Positions 1 to 8,177 of a stretch of DNA of 34,105 nucleotides are shown here, piece after piece (the stretch's first letter is position 1; each line of letters opens with the position of its first letter). A program made the position numbers and the translations under genes. The DNA is from Kiritimatiellia bacterium. Its GTDB lineage: Bacteria; Verrucomicrobiota; Kiritimatiellia; RFP12; UBA1067. The stretch covers positions 1 to 34,105 of the forward strand of contig JAFSTA010000284.1 of the NCBI GenBank assembly GCA_017450695.1. Direction: 5' to 3'. The notes beneath the pieces were generated by a model. It was given only the letters and a program-made list of their open reading frames with translations. It was not told the DNA's origin and did not search any database.

Positions 1-463
1 CCGTCGGATCGAGGTCCGCGACGTAGTCCTCCGCCACCACGTCCTGCAGGAGACGCAGGTTCTCGCGCCAGACCCACGGCAGGGCCTTGCCGTCCGGGAT
101 GGACGCGAAGTTGCGCCGCACGGAGTCGCACGACATGAACCTCTCCACCCCGAACAGCTCCGCCGTGGCCGTGTCGCCGTGCAGCCGGTCGAAGTGCCGG
201 AACCGCGTCGCCCCGTTGACCATCGACACCATCACCGTGGCGATCAGGTCGCGCACCTCCGGCGCGTTGTTGCTCGTCAGCCTCATCGGGCACGTCTCCA
301 CGAGCCGGTCGAAGAACCCGCCGGCCCTCGCGAACTGGCTCAGCAGCGCGGCGTGCGCGTTCACGCTCATCTGCGTCTCGTCGTCCCACCTCAGGACGTA
401 GTCGCCTCCGAGCGTTTCGATTTTCTGCACACCTGCGGCCTGTTTTGTGCTATACTCTCCCAT
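1..463 (-). CDS. IS1380-like transposase, N-terminal part (runs off left edge)
   Basis: An open frame starts at an ATG (complement of 461-463) and runs leftward off the window, giving the first ~154 residues. The start follows a good ribosome site (AGGAAGGA) 8 nt upstream. The protein has a segment with GDTATAELFGVERF and DSVRRNF, and ends at the edge with DYVADLDPT. In transposases of the IS1380 / DDE group-1 type, a DLD-(V/T)K motif like this carries the first catalytic Asp after an N-terminal region of this length; that family match is from memory of conserved patterns. The catalytic core and C-terminus lie outside the window, so intactness cannot be judged. A promoter-like TATACT and a palindrome lie just upstream. 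The neighbouring DNA to the right is AT-richer, consistent with an insertion hotspot. Confidence 0.75.
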   Translation of the reverse strand, partial: MGEYSTKQAAGVQKIETLGGDYVLRWDDETQMSVNAHAALLSQFARAGGFFDRLVETCPMRLTSNNAPEVRDLIATVMVSMVNGATRFRHFDRLHGDTATAELFGVERFMSCDSVRRNFASIPDGKALPWVWRENLRLLQDVVAEDYVADLDPT

Positions 464-498
464 GTCGTTCGTCCTTCCTTTCTAGTTTGGTCACTGAA

Positions 499-541
499 AG
501 TATAGCACGAACGACTTTTCTTTTCACCCACATGGTGAAAA
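499..541 (-). promoter_or_regulatory. Transposase promoter with overlapping palindrome
   Basis: On the minus strand a perfect-consensus-like -10 box TATACT (complement of 499-504) lies 35 nt upstream of the transposase ATG. A perfect inverted repeat, TTTTCACC / GGTGAAAA with a 5-nt loop (521-541), covers the expected -35 position. The block AGTATAGCAC (499-508) recurs inverted at 448-457 inside the start of the gene. The palindrome could be an operator or part of the element's terminal repeat; I cannot decide between these. Confidence 0.45.
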
Positions 542-570
542 CCGCAAGCTCATCGTCCCCCCGAAAACAA

Positions 571-594
571 AGGCCGCAATCTCGATTGCGGCCT
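571..594 (-). terminator. Rho-independent terminator-like hairpin, minus orientation
   Basis: A perfect 10-bp stem AGGCCGCAAT / ATTGCGGCCT closes a CTCG loop. Read on the minus strand it is followed by TTTGTTTTC, so it looks like a terminator for leftward transcription. No leftward gene is visible immediately to its right (the only good frame, 623-1090, reads rightward). It may insulate the transposase from leftward read-through or be a leftover of a lost gene. Confidence 0.5.
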
Positions 595-622
595 CTCAAC
601 TGCGACGCTTAGGTTTATTTCT

Positions 623-1090
623 GTGTTGAACGGGAATCTGAAACGGAGGCGTACGGATAAAGAAAACAGATTGATTGACTTGGCACTTACGCGAATCAAG
701 CTCAAGATGCTTGTCTGTCTCCATCGCTGCATGGACAAACTGTCGAAGATTAAGATCAGGCCCGAAAACGAGCCGTGGCTCTACAAAGGGAAACCGTTTG
801 CTCCGGATGAGTCGTTTATGACAGATCCGAAGGAAATCAAGGCTTGGCGTAACCTGCGGAAGGAGGTTGCGTTCTCAAGGAAAATTCGATCTGTGATCGG
901 AACAATGGAACGCGTTTCAAAATCTTTTCATTCAACGATTCAGCTGAAACTAACGGTAGTGAAGGAGGAAGAACTAGAGGATTATCCGGCCTATAAGAAG
1001 CTGGTGGACGAGTTAGTCCCGGATGAATCGCTAAAGCAGTCGCTTTGGCGACCTTATCCACACTTTATCTTCATCCCCGCAAAGGAATAA
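623..1090 (+). CDS. Hypothetical protein, 155 aa, unrecognised
   Basis: An open frame of 155 residues starting at GTG (623), rich in Lys, Glu and Arg, with no signal peptide or membrane segment. I do not recognise a family. Its base composition is clearly more AT-rich than the window's core genes, which fits recent acquisition, and it sits between a transposase and a housekeeping operon. No convincing ribosome site precedes the GTG; ATG codons at 709 and 730 are alternative starts and would give a protein of about 120-127 residues. The coding call rests on length, codon texture in an AT-richer stretch and the lack of a better frame on either strand, so it is only moderately secure. Confidence 0.45.
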   Translation: MLNGNLKRRRTDKENRLIDLALTRIKLKMLVCLHRCMDKLSKIKIRPENEPWLYKGKPFAPDESFMTDPKEIKAWRNLRKEVAFSRKIRSVIGTMERVSKSFHSTIQLKLTVVKEEELEDYPAYKKLVDELVPDESLKQSLWRPYPHFIFIPAKE

Positions 1091-1103
1091 ACCTCCTCTT
1101 TTG

Positions 1104-1266
1104 ATTCTTGCGCAAAGCCGCAAAGGACGCGGAGAAATCCAGAAAAGGCGGCGAATTTGCGGAACGCGGGCGACGGTCTTCTCTCCGAGATCTCCGTAGT
1201 CTCCTCCTCTCGTCTATCGTTGTCCCTAAAAGCGAACAGCTGAAAGCTAAAAGCCCCCCACAACGC
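1104..1266. repeat. Intergenic phased repeats (CGCGGAGA type, inverted)
   Basis: Between the orphan gene and the K+ transporter no gene is visible. The left part (about 1108-1141) repeats GCAAAG / GCGGAGA words about every 8-9 nt. The right part (about 1178-1208) carries the same words inverted (TCTCTCCGAGATCTCCG), so the region can form a long imperfect hairpin. At 1231-1254 a second family appears, AGC followed by four bases repeated at a 7-nt spacing. Similar words recur in other gaps of this window. Confidence 0.55.
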
Positions 1267-2649
1267 TTACCCGGCGACGATTTCTTCTTCGGGGTAGTGG
1301 ATGCGTTGGGGTTCGGTGGCGCCGCCGATTGTCAGCACGACAGCCAGCGGACCGATTCGCCCGATGTACATGAAGAGGATGATGAAGACTCTGCCGAGCC
1401 AGGTGAGGTGCGCGGTCTGGTTGAGCGACATCCCGTTGGTGGAGGTGGCCGACACGACCTCGAAGAGGAGGCGGCTGGATTCATCCGCGTGCATCGGCGC
1501 TTCGGACCACGCCAGCATCAGGTAGCCGATCAAGTTGAGCAGGAGCATCAGGAAGAAGATCGCGATGGACTCGCGCACGATGTGGTTGGGGATCGTGCGG
1601 GAGAAGATGACGGTCTCGCGGTTGTCGCGGCACATGGCCAGAACCGTCATGAGGAGGATGATGATCGTCGCCGTCTTCACACCGCCCGCCGGGGAGGAGG
1701 GGGAGCCGCCGATGAACATCAGGAACATCGTGTAGATGCGCGAAACCTCCGTCATCTGATCCATCGGGATGACGTTGAACCCGGAGGTACGCGGCACGAC
1801 GGCGTGGAAGAACGCGCTCGACAGCTTGTCGGGAATCGGCATGGAGGCGAGCCCGTGGTTCCATTCGAGTCCGAGGAAGAGAATCAGGGAGAGCGCGATC
1901 AACACCAGCGTACCGGTAAGCGCGACCTTGGAATGGAGGGAGAGCTTGCCGCGTTTCCGCAAATCCTTGCGCCACCACTTGATCGTGACGAGGTTGTACA
2001 GCACGATGAAACCGAGCGAGCTGAAGAAAATGATGAAGTCCATCACGCCGAGGTAGAGCATGTCGTTGTGGAAGCTCTCCAGATTGTCGGGATGCAGCGA
2101 AAAGCCCGCATGGCAGAAGGCGCTGACCGAATGGAAGACGGCGTAGTAGATCGAACGGCCGATCTCCATCTCCGGGTGTCCCGGCTGCGGATGGAGGTAA
2201 CACCAGGTCAACGCCGTCGCGCCGATTCCTTCGAGGATGATGGTGAAGACGATTGTCCAGACGAGCAGGGCGCGCAGCCCCTCGACCTTCTTGACTCCGT
2301 AGGCGTCCATCAGCACGAACTCGTTGCGCATGCTAAGTCGCCGACCGAACAGGACGAGCAGGAAGGTGCTGAGCGAGGCGATTCCCAATCCGCCGAGCTG
2401 GATGAGCGCCAGCACCGTGAGCTGCCCGAAGAGCGAGAGGCGCGTACCGATGTCAATTACGGTCAGCCCCGTCACGCACGTGGCGCTGGTGGAGGTGAAG
2501 AGCGCGTCCAGGAAGGGAAGCGGAGGCTTCCCCTCCGCGCTGGCCACCGGGAGGCAGAGCAGCAGGGTGCCGACCAAAATCGCGAACGCGAAACCGAACG
2601 CGAGGAACCCGCGCGGACTCAACCACTCTTTGGATTCTTTCTTGGCCAT
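1267..2649 (-). CDS. trkH: TrkH/KtrB-type potassium uptake transporter
   Basis: A 460-residue integral inner-membrane protein, the usual length for the K+-translocating subunit of Trk/Ktr systems. The four selectivity-filter loops of the family are visible: SATCVTGL (55-62), SAFCHAGF (176-183), PRTSGFN (286-292) and STNGMS (403-408). The conserved intramembrane loop GGSPSSPAGGVKT lies at 314-326. Each filter Gly is present, so the pore should be functional; HAGF instead of the common NAGF in the second loop is a mild deviation. The family needs a cytoplasmic RCK partner (TrkA/KtrA), and none is in the window. The ORF starts 16 nt downstream of the CBM9-like gene on the same strand and is probably co-transcribed. 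Only a weak GAAGAAG precedes the ATG, suggesting coupling to the upstream gene. TrkH and KtrB cannot be separated safely from this sequence. Confidence 0.92.
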   Translation of the reverse strand: MAKKESKEWLSPRGFLAFGFAFAILVGTLLLCLPVASAEGKPPLPFLDALFTSTSATCVTGLTVIDIGTRLSLFGQLTVLALIQLGGLGIASLSTFLLVLFGRRLSMRNEFVLMDAYGVKKVEGLRALLVWTIVFTIILEGIGATALTWCYLHPQPGHPEMEIGRSIYYAVFHSVSAFCHAGFSLHPDNLESFHNDMLYLGVMDFIIFFSSLGFIVLYNLVTIKWWRKDLRKRGKLSLHSKVALTGTLVLIALSLILFLGLEWNHGLASMPIPDKLSSAFFHAVVPRTSGFNVIPMDQMTEVSRIYTMFLMFIGGSPSSPAGGVKTATIIILLMTVLAMCRDNRETVIFSRTIPNHIVRESIAIFFLMLLLNLIGYLMLAWSEAPMHADESSRLLFEVVSATSTNGMSLNQTAHLTWLGRVFIILFMYIGRIGPLAVVLTIGGATEPQRIHYPEEEIVAG

Positions 2650-2665
2650 CTTCTTCTGCGCCCGC

Positions 2666-3331
2666 CTACTCCAGTGTGAGCGTCCCGAAATAACTCGGCG
2701 TGTGGAAGTTCAGGATCGGGATCGGCGCCCATGCGATGTAATGCGGTTTCGGCGTCTCGTCCCCGCATTTGTAGAAATTCCCGCGCCAGGTCTTCTCCTC
2801 CGGACGGATCGGCCCGACGAACGACTCGAAGACGCCGAACGGAATCCGGTAGCGCAGTTCCCAGTCCGTCATCCCCTCCAGCGGCGGCTCGATGCGTTCC
2901 GGCAGGGTGTGGATGATTTCGATGTGTCCGCCCTGATCGAACGGGACCGGCGTACACTTCCGCATCCCGCCTTTCTTGTCGGGGTCGCGGTACGGATCCT
3001 CCACGTAGGTCAGCAGGAGGGAACCGCCCGCCGTCATCTCGAAGTTGAAGTACCCAAGCCCCTCCTTGGGCTGCACGAAAAATTCGCAGCAGCTGTCCTT
3101 CCAGGAGTGCGCCTGATACCCCACGTGCGTGACACGGACGCTCTGTTCCCGCAGTACGCGGAAGTGAACGTAGAAGGAACGTCCGTCGTGCAGCACCTGG
3201 AAGGTCACGTCCGGACGGTTGTCCGAAGACGCCTCCTCGAACACGTAGCCCAGATGCCCCGTCTCCGCGCGACTGAAATCGACGGCGGCCAGTTCGCTCG
3301 GCTGAATCTTGCGGATTGTGTAGTGGTTCAT
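2666..3331 (-). CDS. CBM9-like carbohydrate-binding protein
   Basis: A 221-residue protein without a signal peptide, starting at an ATG with a strong ribosome site (AAGGAGG, 6 nt spacing). The pattern DVTFQVLHDGRSFYVHFRV near residues 40-58, a middle CCEFFVQP stretch, and a C-terminal WRGNFYKCGD...AWAPI block match the single-domain carbohydrate-binding family 9-like proteins, beta-sandwich proteins related to the CBM9 module. In Bacteroidota and PVC bacteria these commonly accompany polysaccharide-degrading loci, but the stand-alone cytoplasmic form has no firmly established ligand. It lies between miaB (19-nt gap) and the TrkH gene (16-nt gap) on the same strand, so a three-gene operon is likely although the functions are unrelated. 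Confidence 0.8.
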   Translation of the reverse strand: MNHYTIRKIQPSELAAVDFSRAETGHLGYVFEEASSDNRPDVTFQVLHDGRSFYVHFRVLREQSVRVTHVGYQAHSWKDSCCEFFVQPKEGLGYFNFEMTAGGSLLLTYVEDPYRDPDKKGGMRKCTPVPFDQGGHIEIIHTLPERIEPPLEGMTDWELRYRIPFGVFESFVGPIRPEEKTWRGNFYKCGDETPKPHYIAWAPIPILNFHTPSYFGTLTLE

Positions 3332-3350
3332 GCTTTCCTCCTTGTTTGCG

Positions 3351-4694
3351 TTATGTCAGTTCCCCGTACAGCGTCTGCGGCGCGGCCCGCACGATCCGCA
3401 CGGGAACGACCATCCCTTCGCGCACGGCGGGCGTCGGTTCAAAGACGACGATCTTGTTCCCGTCGGAACGCCCCGACCAACGTGCCGCGTTGCGCAGGCT
3501 TTGTCCCTCGACCAGCACCTGCTGGATGCTGCCGACCAGCTGTTCGTTCAACGCCTGTCCGCGACGGTCCTGATCTTCCAGCAACACCTCGTCGCGACGG
3601 CATTTCTCCGCATCGGGCACGTCGTCCTCCATCGCGGCGGAGGGTGTGCCGGGACGCGGCGAATACTTGAAGATGAAGGCGTTTCCGAAACGCGCCTCGT
3701 CCATCAGGGAGCGCGTCTCCTCGAACTCCGCCTCCGTCTCTGTCGGGTAGCCGACGATCACGTCGGTCGTCAGCACGAAATCCGGCATCGCCGCGTAGAG
3801 CTTGTTGCACGCCTCCAGGTACATCGCGCGCGTGTAGCCGCGCCGCATACTCTTGAGGATGCGGTCGGAACCGGACTGTACCGGCAGGTGCAGGTGGTGG
3901 CAGACTTGCGGTAGCGAGGACATGGCGCGGACCAGCTCGTCGGTCACGCCCGACGGATGTCCGGAGGTGAACCGCACGCGCAGGATTCCGGGAATCGCGG
4001 CGACGGCTTCGAGCAGTCGCGAGAAGGGTTCCTGAAACCCGCCCGTGCTCGGCGGGTCGTCCTCGAACCACACCGCGTTCATCCGTCCGTAGTTCATCAC
4101 GCTCTGTCCCAGCAGGGTGACTTCGCGTACCCCGTGTTTTGCCAAGGCCGTGATCTCGGCGATGATCTCGCGCGCGGGACGGCTGTACTCGCGTCCTCGC
4201 ACATCCGGTACGATGCAGTAGGAACAGCGGCGGTTGCATCCCAACAGGATGGTGACAAACGCGGAGAAACCCAAATCCTCGTGCGCCTCCGGCGCGTCCG
4301 GAACCTCATCGGGCGCGGAGAGCTCCAAGATATTCCGTTCGCCGTTCTCCACGCGCTGGACGAGCGAGGGAATCGCGCCGTTGCGCCGCGTACCGACGGC
4401 GAAATCCAGTTTCGGGACGCGACGGAAGACGGCCTCGCCCAACCGCTGCGCCATGCATCCCATCAGTCCGATGATGCGGTGCGGACGATCCCGTTTGGTC
4501 GCGCAGAGCAGACCGAGCTTGCCCAACGCCTTGTCCTCCGCCTTCTCGCGGACACTACAGGAGTTGACGATCACCAAATCCGCCGCGTCTTCCGATTCCG
4601 CATGCCGATGCCCGGCGGCTTCCAGAAGCGCGGAAACCGCCTCCGAGTCGCGCACATTCATCTGGCATCCGTATGTGTGAACAAAGAAAGTCAA
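3351..4694 (-). CDS. miaB: tRNA-2-methylthio-N6-dimethylallyladenosine synthase MiaB
   Basis: Radical-SAM methylthiotransferase that converts i6A37 of tRNAs to ms2i6A37. I place the start at TTG (complement of 4692-4694), because AAGGAG lies 6 nt upstream and the protein then begins directly with the MTTase domain. No ATG fits, and a longer frame extending to 4865 has no ribosome site and runs through intergenic repeats. The 447-residue product has the three auxiliary-cluster cysteines (C10 in TYGCQMN, C46 in NSCSVR, C80 in MGCMAQ) and the radical-SAM CxxxCxxC (C153, C157, C160). The C-terminal ~65 residues fit a TRAM RNA-binding domain. It is followed by the CBM9-like and TrkH-type genes on the same strand. 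All diagnostic residues are present, so it should be active. Confidence 0.95.
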   Translation of the reverse strand: MTFFVHTYGCQMNVRDSEAVSALLEAAGHRHAESEDAADLVIVNSCSVREKAEDKALGKLGLLCATKRDRPHRIIGLMGCMAQRLGEAVFRRVPKLDFAVGTRRNGAIPSLVQRVENGERNILELSAPDEVPDAPEAHEDLGFSAFVTILLGCNRRCSYCIVPDVRGREYSRPAREIIAEITALAKHGVREVTLLGQSVMNYGRMNAVWFEDDPPSTGGFQEPFSRLLEAVAAIPGILRVRFTSGHPSGVTDELVRAMSSLPQVCHHLHLPVQSGSDRILKSMRRGYTRAMYLEACNKLYAAMPDFVLTTDVIVGYPTETEAEFEETRSLMDEARFGNAFIFKYSPRPGTPSAAMEDDVPDAEKCRRDEVLLEDQDRRGQALNEQLVGSIQQVLVEGQSLRNAARWSGRSDGNKIVVFEPTPAVREGMVVPVRIVRAAPQTLYGELT

Positions 4695-4699
4695 TGATG

Positions 4700-4927
4700 T
4701 CTCCTTGCCTATAAGTTCAAAGTTAGGTGGTTGGGTAGTTAGGTGGTTGAAAGGCAAGAACTTATCAAGATGAATGTTCCCGCGCCTGCGCGGGCGGGGC
4801 GCTTGCCTATAAGTTGACCGGTTAAGCGCGTACTCCCTCCTGCCACAACTTACCCTCCTGTACATTCCCTCGTGAACACAAGCGTCGGGCTAACCACCGA
4901 ACCACCCAACCGCCTAACCATCCAATC
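4700..4927. repeat. Intergenic inverted 8-nt-phased repeats upstream of miaB
   Basis: The gap between miaB and the glycoside hydrolase gene has no gene. At 4722-4749 the word GTTAGGTG/GTTGGGTA repeats with an exact 8-nt period. At 4890-4927 the complementary series (CTAACCAC, CGAACCAC, CCAACCGC, CTAACCAT) runs in the opposite sense, so the two can pair as a long imperfect stem around ~140 nt. Inside lie a CCCGCGC/GCGCGGG hairpin near 4783-4798 and a second copy of the 14-nt word CTTGCCTATAAGTT (4704-4717 and 4802-4815). The left copy includes the region just upstream of the miaB ribosome site. Confidence 0.65.
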
Positions 4928-4935
4928 GAGCCGCC

Positions 4936-7230
4936 TTACTTCGTAAACCACTTGACGCGGAACGCGCAGTCGCCCGTGAAACGCGGGACGGAGATGATCA
5001 AGGTGCCGTCCGTTTCCGTCCGCAGATCAAACTTGCGAAGCAGTCCGCTCTTGTAGGTGTTGAAAAACTCGACATGGTACACACCGGGTTTGAAGTTCTT
5101 CAGCGTGACCATAAAATCGTCGATCGGTACCGCCGGCTGGTGTACCGGCGCATACAGGAAACCGCGCGCGTATTCCTGCGAGGCTGTCGCGATGATGGTG
5201 TAGTGCTTGGCGCGTGCGGCGTTCCCGTCCTTTTTCACGCCGACGGGAATCGAAACGTAGTTGGCGGCGGGGTCGCGGAAATCCTGTCCCTCCACAAACT
5301 TCCGCACGGCGGCGTAACGCGGATAGAGGTTCTGCTCGTCAATCACCTGCCACCACCAGAACATCGGGATGCCGCCCATCGGCAGACACGCCGCGCTCCA
5401 GATGCCGAGGTGCTGTTCGCGCAACAGGTGCGCCATCCCCGCCGCCATCGGGGAACCGCCGAACTCCGTGATCAACACCGGCTTCTTGAACCCCGCGCCC
5501 GTGTTGTAGGTCGCCACGCACAACTCGGCGATGTACTCCGCGCGGGAGAAACTGTAGGCGTCCACCGCGTTGTAGGTCATCTCCGGCATGTTGCAGATTT
5601 CGGGATTCCACGTGCGGTAGTCGTAGGAGACGTGCGAGGTCACGAGATGCCGGTTGAGGTCGATCTCCTTCAGGTAGGCGCCCATCAGCTGCGTCCACTT
5701 CACGATGGGCGGCTCGAAGTTCGCCTTCTGGTGGCTCTTCTCGCCGCAGAGGTTGACCTCGCTGCACAGCTCGTAACTGAAGACCGTCGGGTCCCATCCC
5801 CAGCGCGCCTGGGTGTAACGGATGAAACGCCGCTGCATCTCCAGCGCCTGCGGATCCTCGAAGAACTCCATCGAGTGTGTGAGCCAGCCGCGAGCATTCA
5901 CCTTGTTGTACGGGTGGTGCTGCCATTCGGGGTCGAAGGAGGAACTGATCCTCCCGTGGTAATTCAGCACGAGGTTCACGCGCAACCCGTGGCGGTCCGC
6001 CAGCTTCAATACCTGATCCAGCTCCCAGGCGTTGCCCAGGTGGTAATCGTTCACACCGTGGTATCCGCCGATGCCCTCCGCCCATTCGAGACCGAGCGAC
6101 CAGGCCGACATCCAGACCTCCGCCCAGTCCTCGCCGTTCTCCTGCATCCGCTTGAAGTAGCGCGAATAGACCGACGGCCCTTCGTCCCGGCGGAAAATCC
6201 ACGGGAACTTGTCGTCCATGCGCGAGTCGGAGGCGGAACGCGTGTTGTGGCCGATGGGGAAATAGAAGGTCCCGTCGTCGAACTCGAAGTAGCGCGGGTC
6301 TTTGGCGGAGGCGCGCACGAACCCGTGCTTGCCGGGTGCGGGAGGCTGCGCGGTGAAATGGACCGCCTCCGTCAGCGAGACCTCGCCCCACTTGTCGCGC
6401 GCGACCAGCGAACCGCGATAGACGCCCGGTTCGCGCGGGCAGTACCGGATGCGCCATTCCGGCTTGCCGTCCGGTTCCACGGGATGCCCCAGCTCATCCT
6501 CCAGCCGGTAGCAGGGCTGGTAGTAAAACGCATGAATCGTGTTCGTCGCGCCGGAGGGCGTGTAGATCACGGCGGAGACATCGACCTGCGACGGGTCGAA
6601 CGGGTTCTCGTAGCGGTCGGGAAGCTGGAACGAAAGCTCGAACTTCTCCCAGACGCGCGGCGCGGTCGTCAGCTGCCGGATGTTGGAAATGGCGGGGGCG
6701 CCGGATGGCGGTCGCGTCACGAGGTGCGCCGAGACGACCTGACAGGAACCGGTGAAGGCGTCCTCGTAGGCGAAGAGGCGGACGCCGACGGACTGCGGGC
6801 GGATGCGGACGCGGTAATGCCACGCGGCCGAATGCCCCGGCGTATTCCAGCCCGCCGCGTCGGCGGCGAGCGGTACGCTCAAGAGGTTGGTCGTCCCCGC
6901 GACGAGCGTCTGGGGCAGCAGGTACTGGTGCCAGAAGTCGTCGCGGTCCTTGAACCACGCCAGGGCGCGAATCCGCGACGGCGCGTTTGTCGGCAGGGTG
7001 ACGGCTACTTGCAGCGAGTCTGCATCGATCCAGACCATTTCGTTGGTCGAGGAGAAATGGATGTTCCGCTCGGTCGGGAACTGGAGCGGCAGCTCCGCCG
7101 GCAGGGGGACGGGCGCGGCCTTTTCCTCGGGCATCATCTGCACGGGAACATTCGCCGTGTGCGCCGCGAGGGCGGACGCGCACGGAAGGAGCAGCCAAGA
7201 AAGGGCGAAACAGGATGCGATGCGTTTCAT
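4936..7230 (-). CDS. Secreted DUF5060/TIM-barrel glycoside hydrolase
   Basis: A 764-residue exported enzyme. Residues 1-22 form a Sec signal peptide. Residues ~190-295 look like the DUF5060 immunoglobulin-like domain that precedes many GH5-like catalytic domains, and ~310-660 form a (beta/alpha)8 barrel. The barrel shows the clan GH-A pair: E491 in YELCSEVN as presumed acid/base and E589 in ITEFGG as presumed nucleophile. A beta-sandwich-like tail (~670-764) closes the protein. Substrate cannot be read from sequence; related enzymes act on plant or host polysaccharides. The gene lies 8 nt after the lipoprotein gene, whose 3' end contains the AGGAGG that may serve it, so the two are probably translationally coupled and share the promoter at 7799-7827. 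The SEVN rather than NE-P pattern around the acid/base is mildly unusual. Confidence 0.85.
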   Translation of the reverse strand: MKRIASCFALSWLLLPCASALAAHTANVPVQMMPEEKAAPVPLPAELPLQFPTERNIHFSSTNEMVWIDADSLQVAVTLPTNAPSRIRALAWFKDRDDFWHQYLLPQTLVAGTTNLLSVPLAADAAGWNTPGHSAAWHYRVRIRPQSVGVRLFAYEDAFTGSCQVVSAHLVTRPPSGAPAISNIRQLTTAPRVWEKFELSFQLPDRYENPFDPSQVDVSAVIYTPSGATNTIHAFYYQPCYRLEDELGHPVEPDGKPEWRIRYCPREPGVYRGSLVARDKWGEVSLTEAVHFTAQPPAPGKHGFVRASAKDPRYFEFDDGTFYFPIGHNTRSASDSRMDDKFPWIFRRDEGPSVYSRYFKRMQENGEDWAEVWMSAWSLGLEWAEGIGGYHGVNDYHLGNAWELDQVLKLADRHGLRVNLVLNYHGRISSSFDPEWQHHPYNKVNARGWLTHSMEFFEDPQALEMQRRFIRYTQARWGWDPTVFSYELCSEVNLCGEKSHQKANFEPPIVKWTQLMGAYLKEIDLNRHLVTSHVSYDYRTWNPEICNMPEMTYNAVDAYSFSRAEYIAELCVATYNTGAGFKKPVLITEFGGSPMAAGMAHLLREQHLGIWSAACLPMGGIPMFWWWQVIDEQNLYPRYAAVRKFVEGQDFRDPAANYVSIPVGVKKDGNAARAKHYTIIATASQEYARGFLYAPVHQPAVPIDDFMVTLKNFKPGVYHVEFFNTYKSGLLRKFDLRTETDGTLIISVPRFTGDCAFRVKWFTK

Positions 7231-7238
7231 AAGCGGAA

Positions 7239-7772
7239 CTACGGCCTCCTGTTGCGGCGTTTCGGCGAGGGCTGGTAGAACATCAGCACGACGTTCTTCA
7301 GATGCTCCGCCAGATTCTCGTCCGTCGTGAAAATGTCGTCCTGCGATCCGGTCGTGTGGTTGTTGATGTTCGCGATCGCGAAGATCGCCTCATTGGTGTG
7401 GATTTCGTTGCTCCACTTGTAGCGTTTCTTGAACAGCCCCTGGTCCACCAGCGCCTGGAAAATCTGCATCACCTGTTCACGTTCCAGCTGGACCCGCGTG
7501 TGCTGGATGTCGCCCCAGTTCTCGTCCTTGGTGTTGACGGCGAAACTGTTGGCGACCAGGGCGCTCTTGCCTGCGCGGATATCGACAAACCCGTTCCCGT
7601 CCATCGAGATCTTGACGCGGGTGATCGGCTGCTTCCGGTAATTGAAATAGTGGATATCCAGCCAGTTCAAGCCGGAATCTTCCACCTCGAAGAAAGGATC
7701 CTCCTTCACGTACCGGCATCCGCAGACCAGAAACCCGACAAAGAAAACGGTAAAAAGAAAAGCATGTCTCAT
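7239..7772 (-). CDS. Small lipoprotein, unrecognised family
   Basis: A 177-residue protein starting at ATG 7772, chosen because GGTGAGGA lies just upstream. A longer frame from 7808 would put non-signal residues before the membrane segment and include the promoter. Residues 4-18 are hydrophobic and end in V-C-G-C19, a plausible lipobox, so the mature protein should be anchored at Cys19. The rest is soluble, mixed alpha/beta in appearance, and ends in a very basic KRRNRRP tail. I know no family for it. It is the first gene of a unit with the downstream glycoside hydrolase, which suggests a role at the envelope in substrate capture or enzyme assembly. That role is inferred from context only. 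Confidence 0.75.
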   Translation of the reverse strand: MRHAFLFTVFFVGFLVCGCRYVKEDPFFEVEDSGLNWLDIHYFNYRKQPITRVKISMDGNGFVDIRAGKSALVANSFAVNTKDENWGDIQHTRVQLEREQVMQIFQALVDQGLFKKRYKWSNEIHTNEAIFAIANINNHTTGSQDDIFTTDENLAEHLKNVVLMFYQPSPKRRNRRP

Positions 7773-7798
7773 ACTGTCCTCACCTTGTAAGTCCTCCC

Positions 7799-7827
7799 AT
7801 TGTAACAAGTTCCTACCCCCTAGACAA
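7799..7827 (-). promoter_or_regulatory. Sigma70-type promoter of the lipoprotein-hydrolase unit
   Basis: On the minus strand TTGTCT (complement of 7822-7827) and TACAAT (complement of 7799-7804) are separated by exactly 17 nt. The predicted transcript start near 7792 gives a ~20-nt leader carrying the ribosome site of the lipoprotein gene. Confidence 0.65.
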
Positions 7828-8148
7828 GCCCTTATGAGTTCGCTTGTTCCCGGCGCGGCGGTGAGGGGACGGCTCGTCTATAACTTCAACCATAACTTCC
7901 CAAAAATCAACCTAGATTCCTCATTTGGGTTCTCACGCAGAGCCGCTGAGACCGCAGAGTACGCGGAGAAAGTGCCGAAAACAGAGGCTTTTCGATCCCC
8001 GCACACACGTTACGACAGAAAACGGATTTACCCCAAATGGTAAAAGCCTGAAAAATTCCAAAGCGCCATGATTCATTTCCAATTGTCCAACAGAGGAGAA
8101 TTTCGGTTGAAGCGCCCGCGCGACGAATCGCCACCCATTCTTCCATGC
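7828..8148. repeat. Intergenic gap with CGCAGAG-type phased repeat
   Basis: No gene is visible in this divergent gap. At about 7928-7966 the words ACGCAGAG, CCGCTGAG, CCGCAGAG and ACGCGGAG follow each other every 8-9 nt, the same family as near 1108 and 26313. The remainder shows no clear structure to me. Confidence 0.5.
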
Positions 8149-8177
8149 TTGCCCAGCCTGTTCATCTGTGATACACT
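8149..8177 (+). promoter_or_regulatory. Promoter of the first giant surface protein
   Basis: TTGCCC (8149-8154) and TACACT (8172-8177) are separated by 17 nt. The predicted start near 8184 leaves a ~60-nt leader ending in GAGGA 8 nt before the ATG at 8244. Confidence 0.5.

Noticed and set aside
1108-2679. Long plus-strand open frame opposite the TrkH-type gene
   Set aside because: It is a shadow of the transporter: low-complexity Arg/His/Asp/Glu-rich product and no domain, while the opposite strand has a perfect membrane protein.
4695-4865. Upstream extension of miaB
   Set aside because: It translates phased intergenic repeats; the TTG at 4694 has AAGGAG and gives the normal MiaB N-terminus.
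5074-7278. 734-codon plus-strand frame opposite the glycoside hydrolase
   Set aside because: High-GC antisense frame with an Arg/Val/His-rich product and no ribosome site; the minus strand has signal peptide, DUF5060 and catalytic Glu pair.
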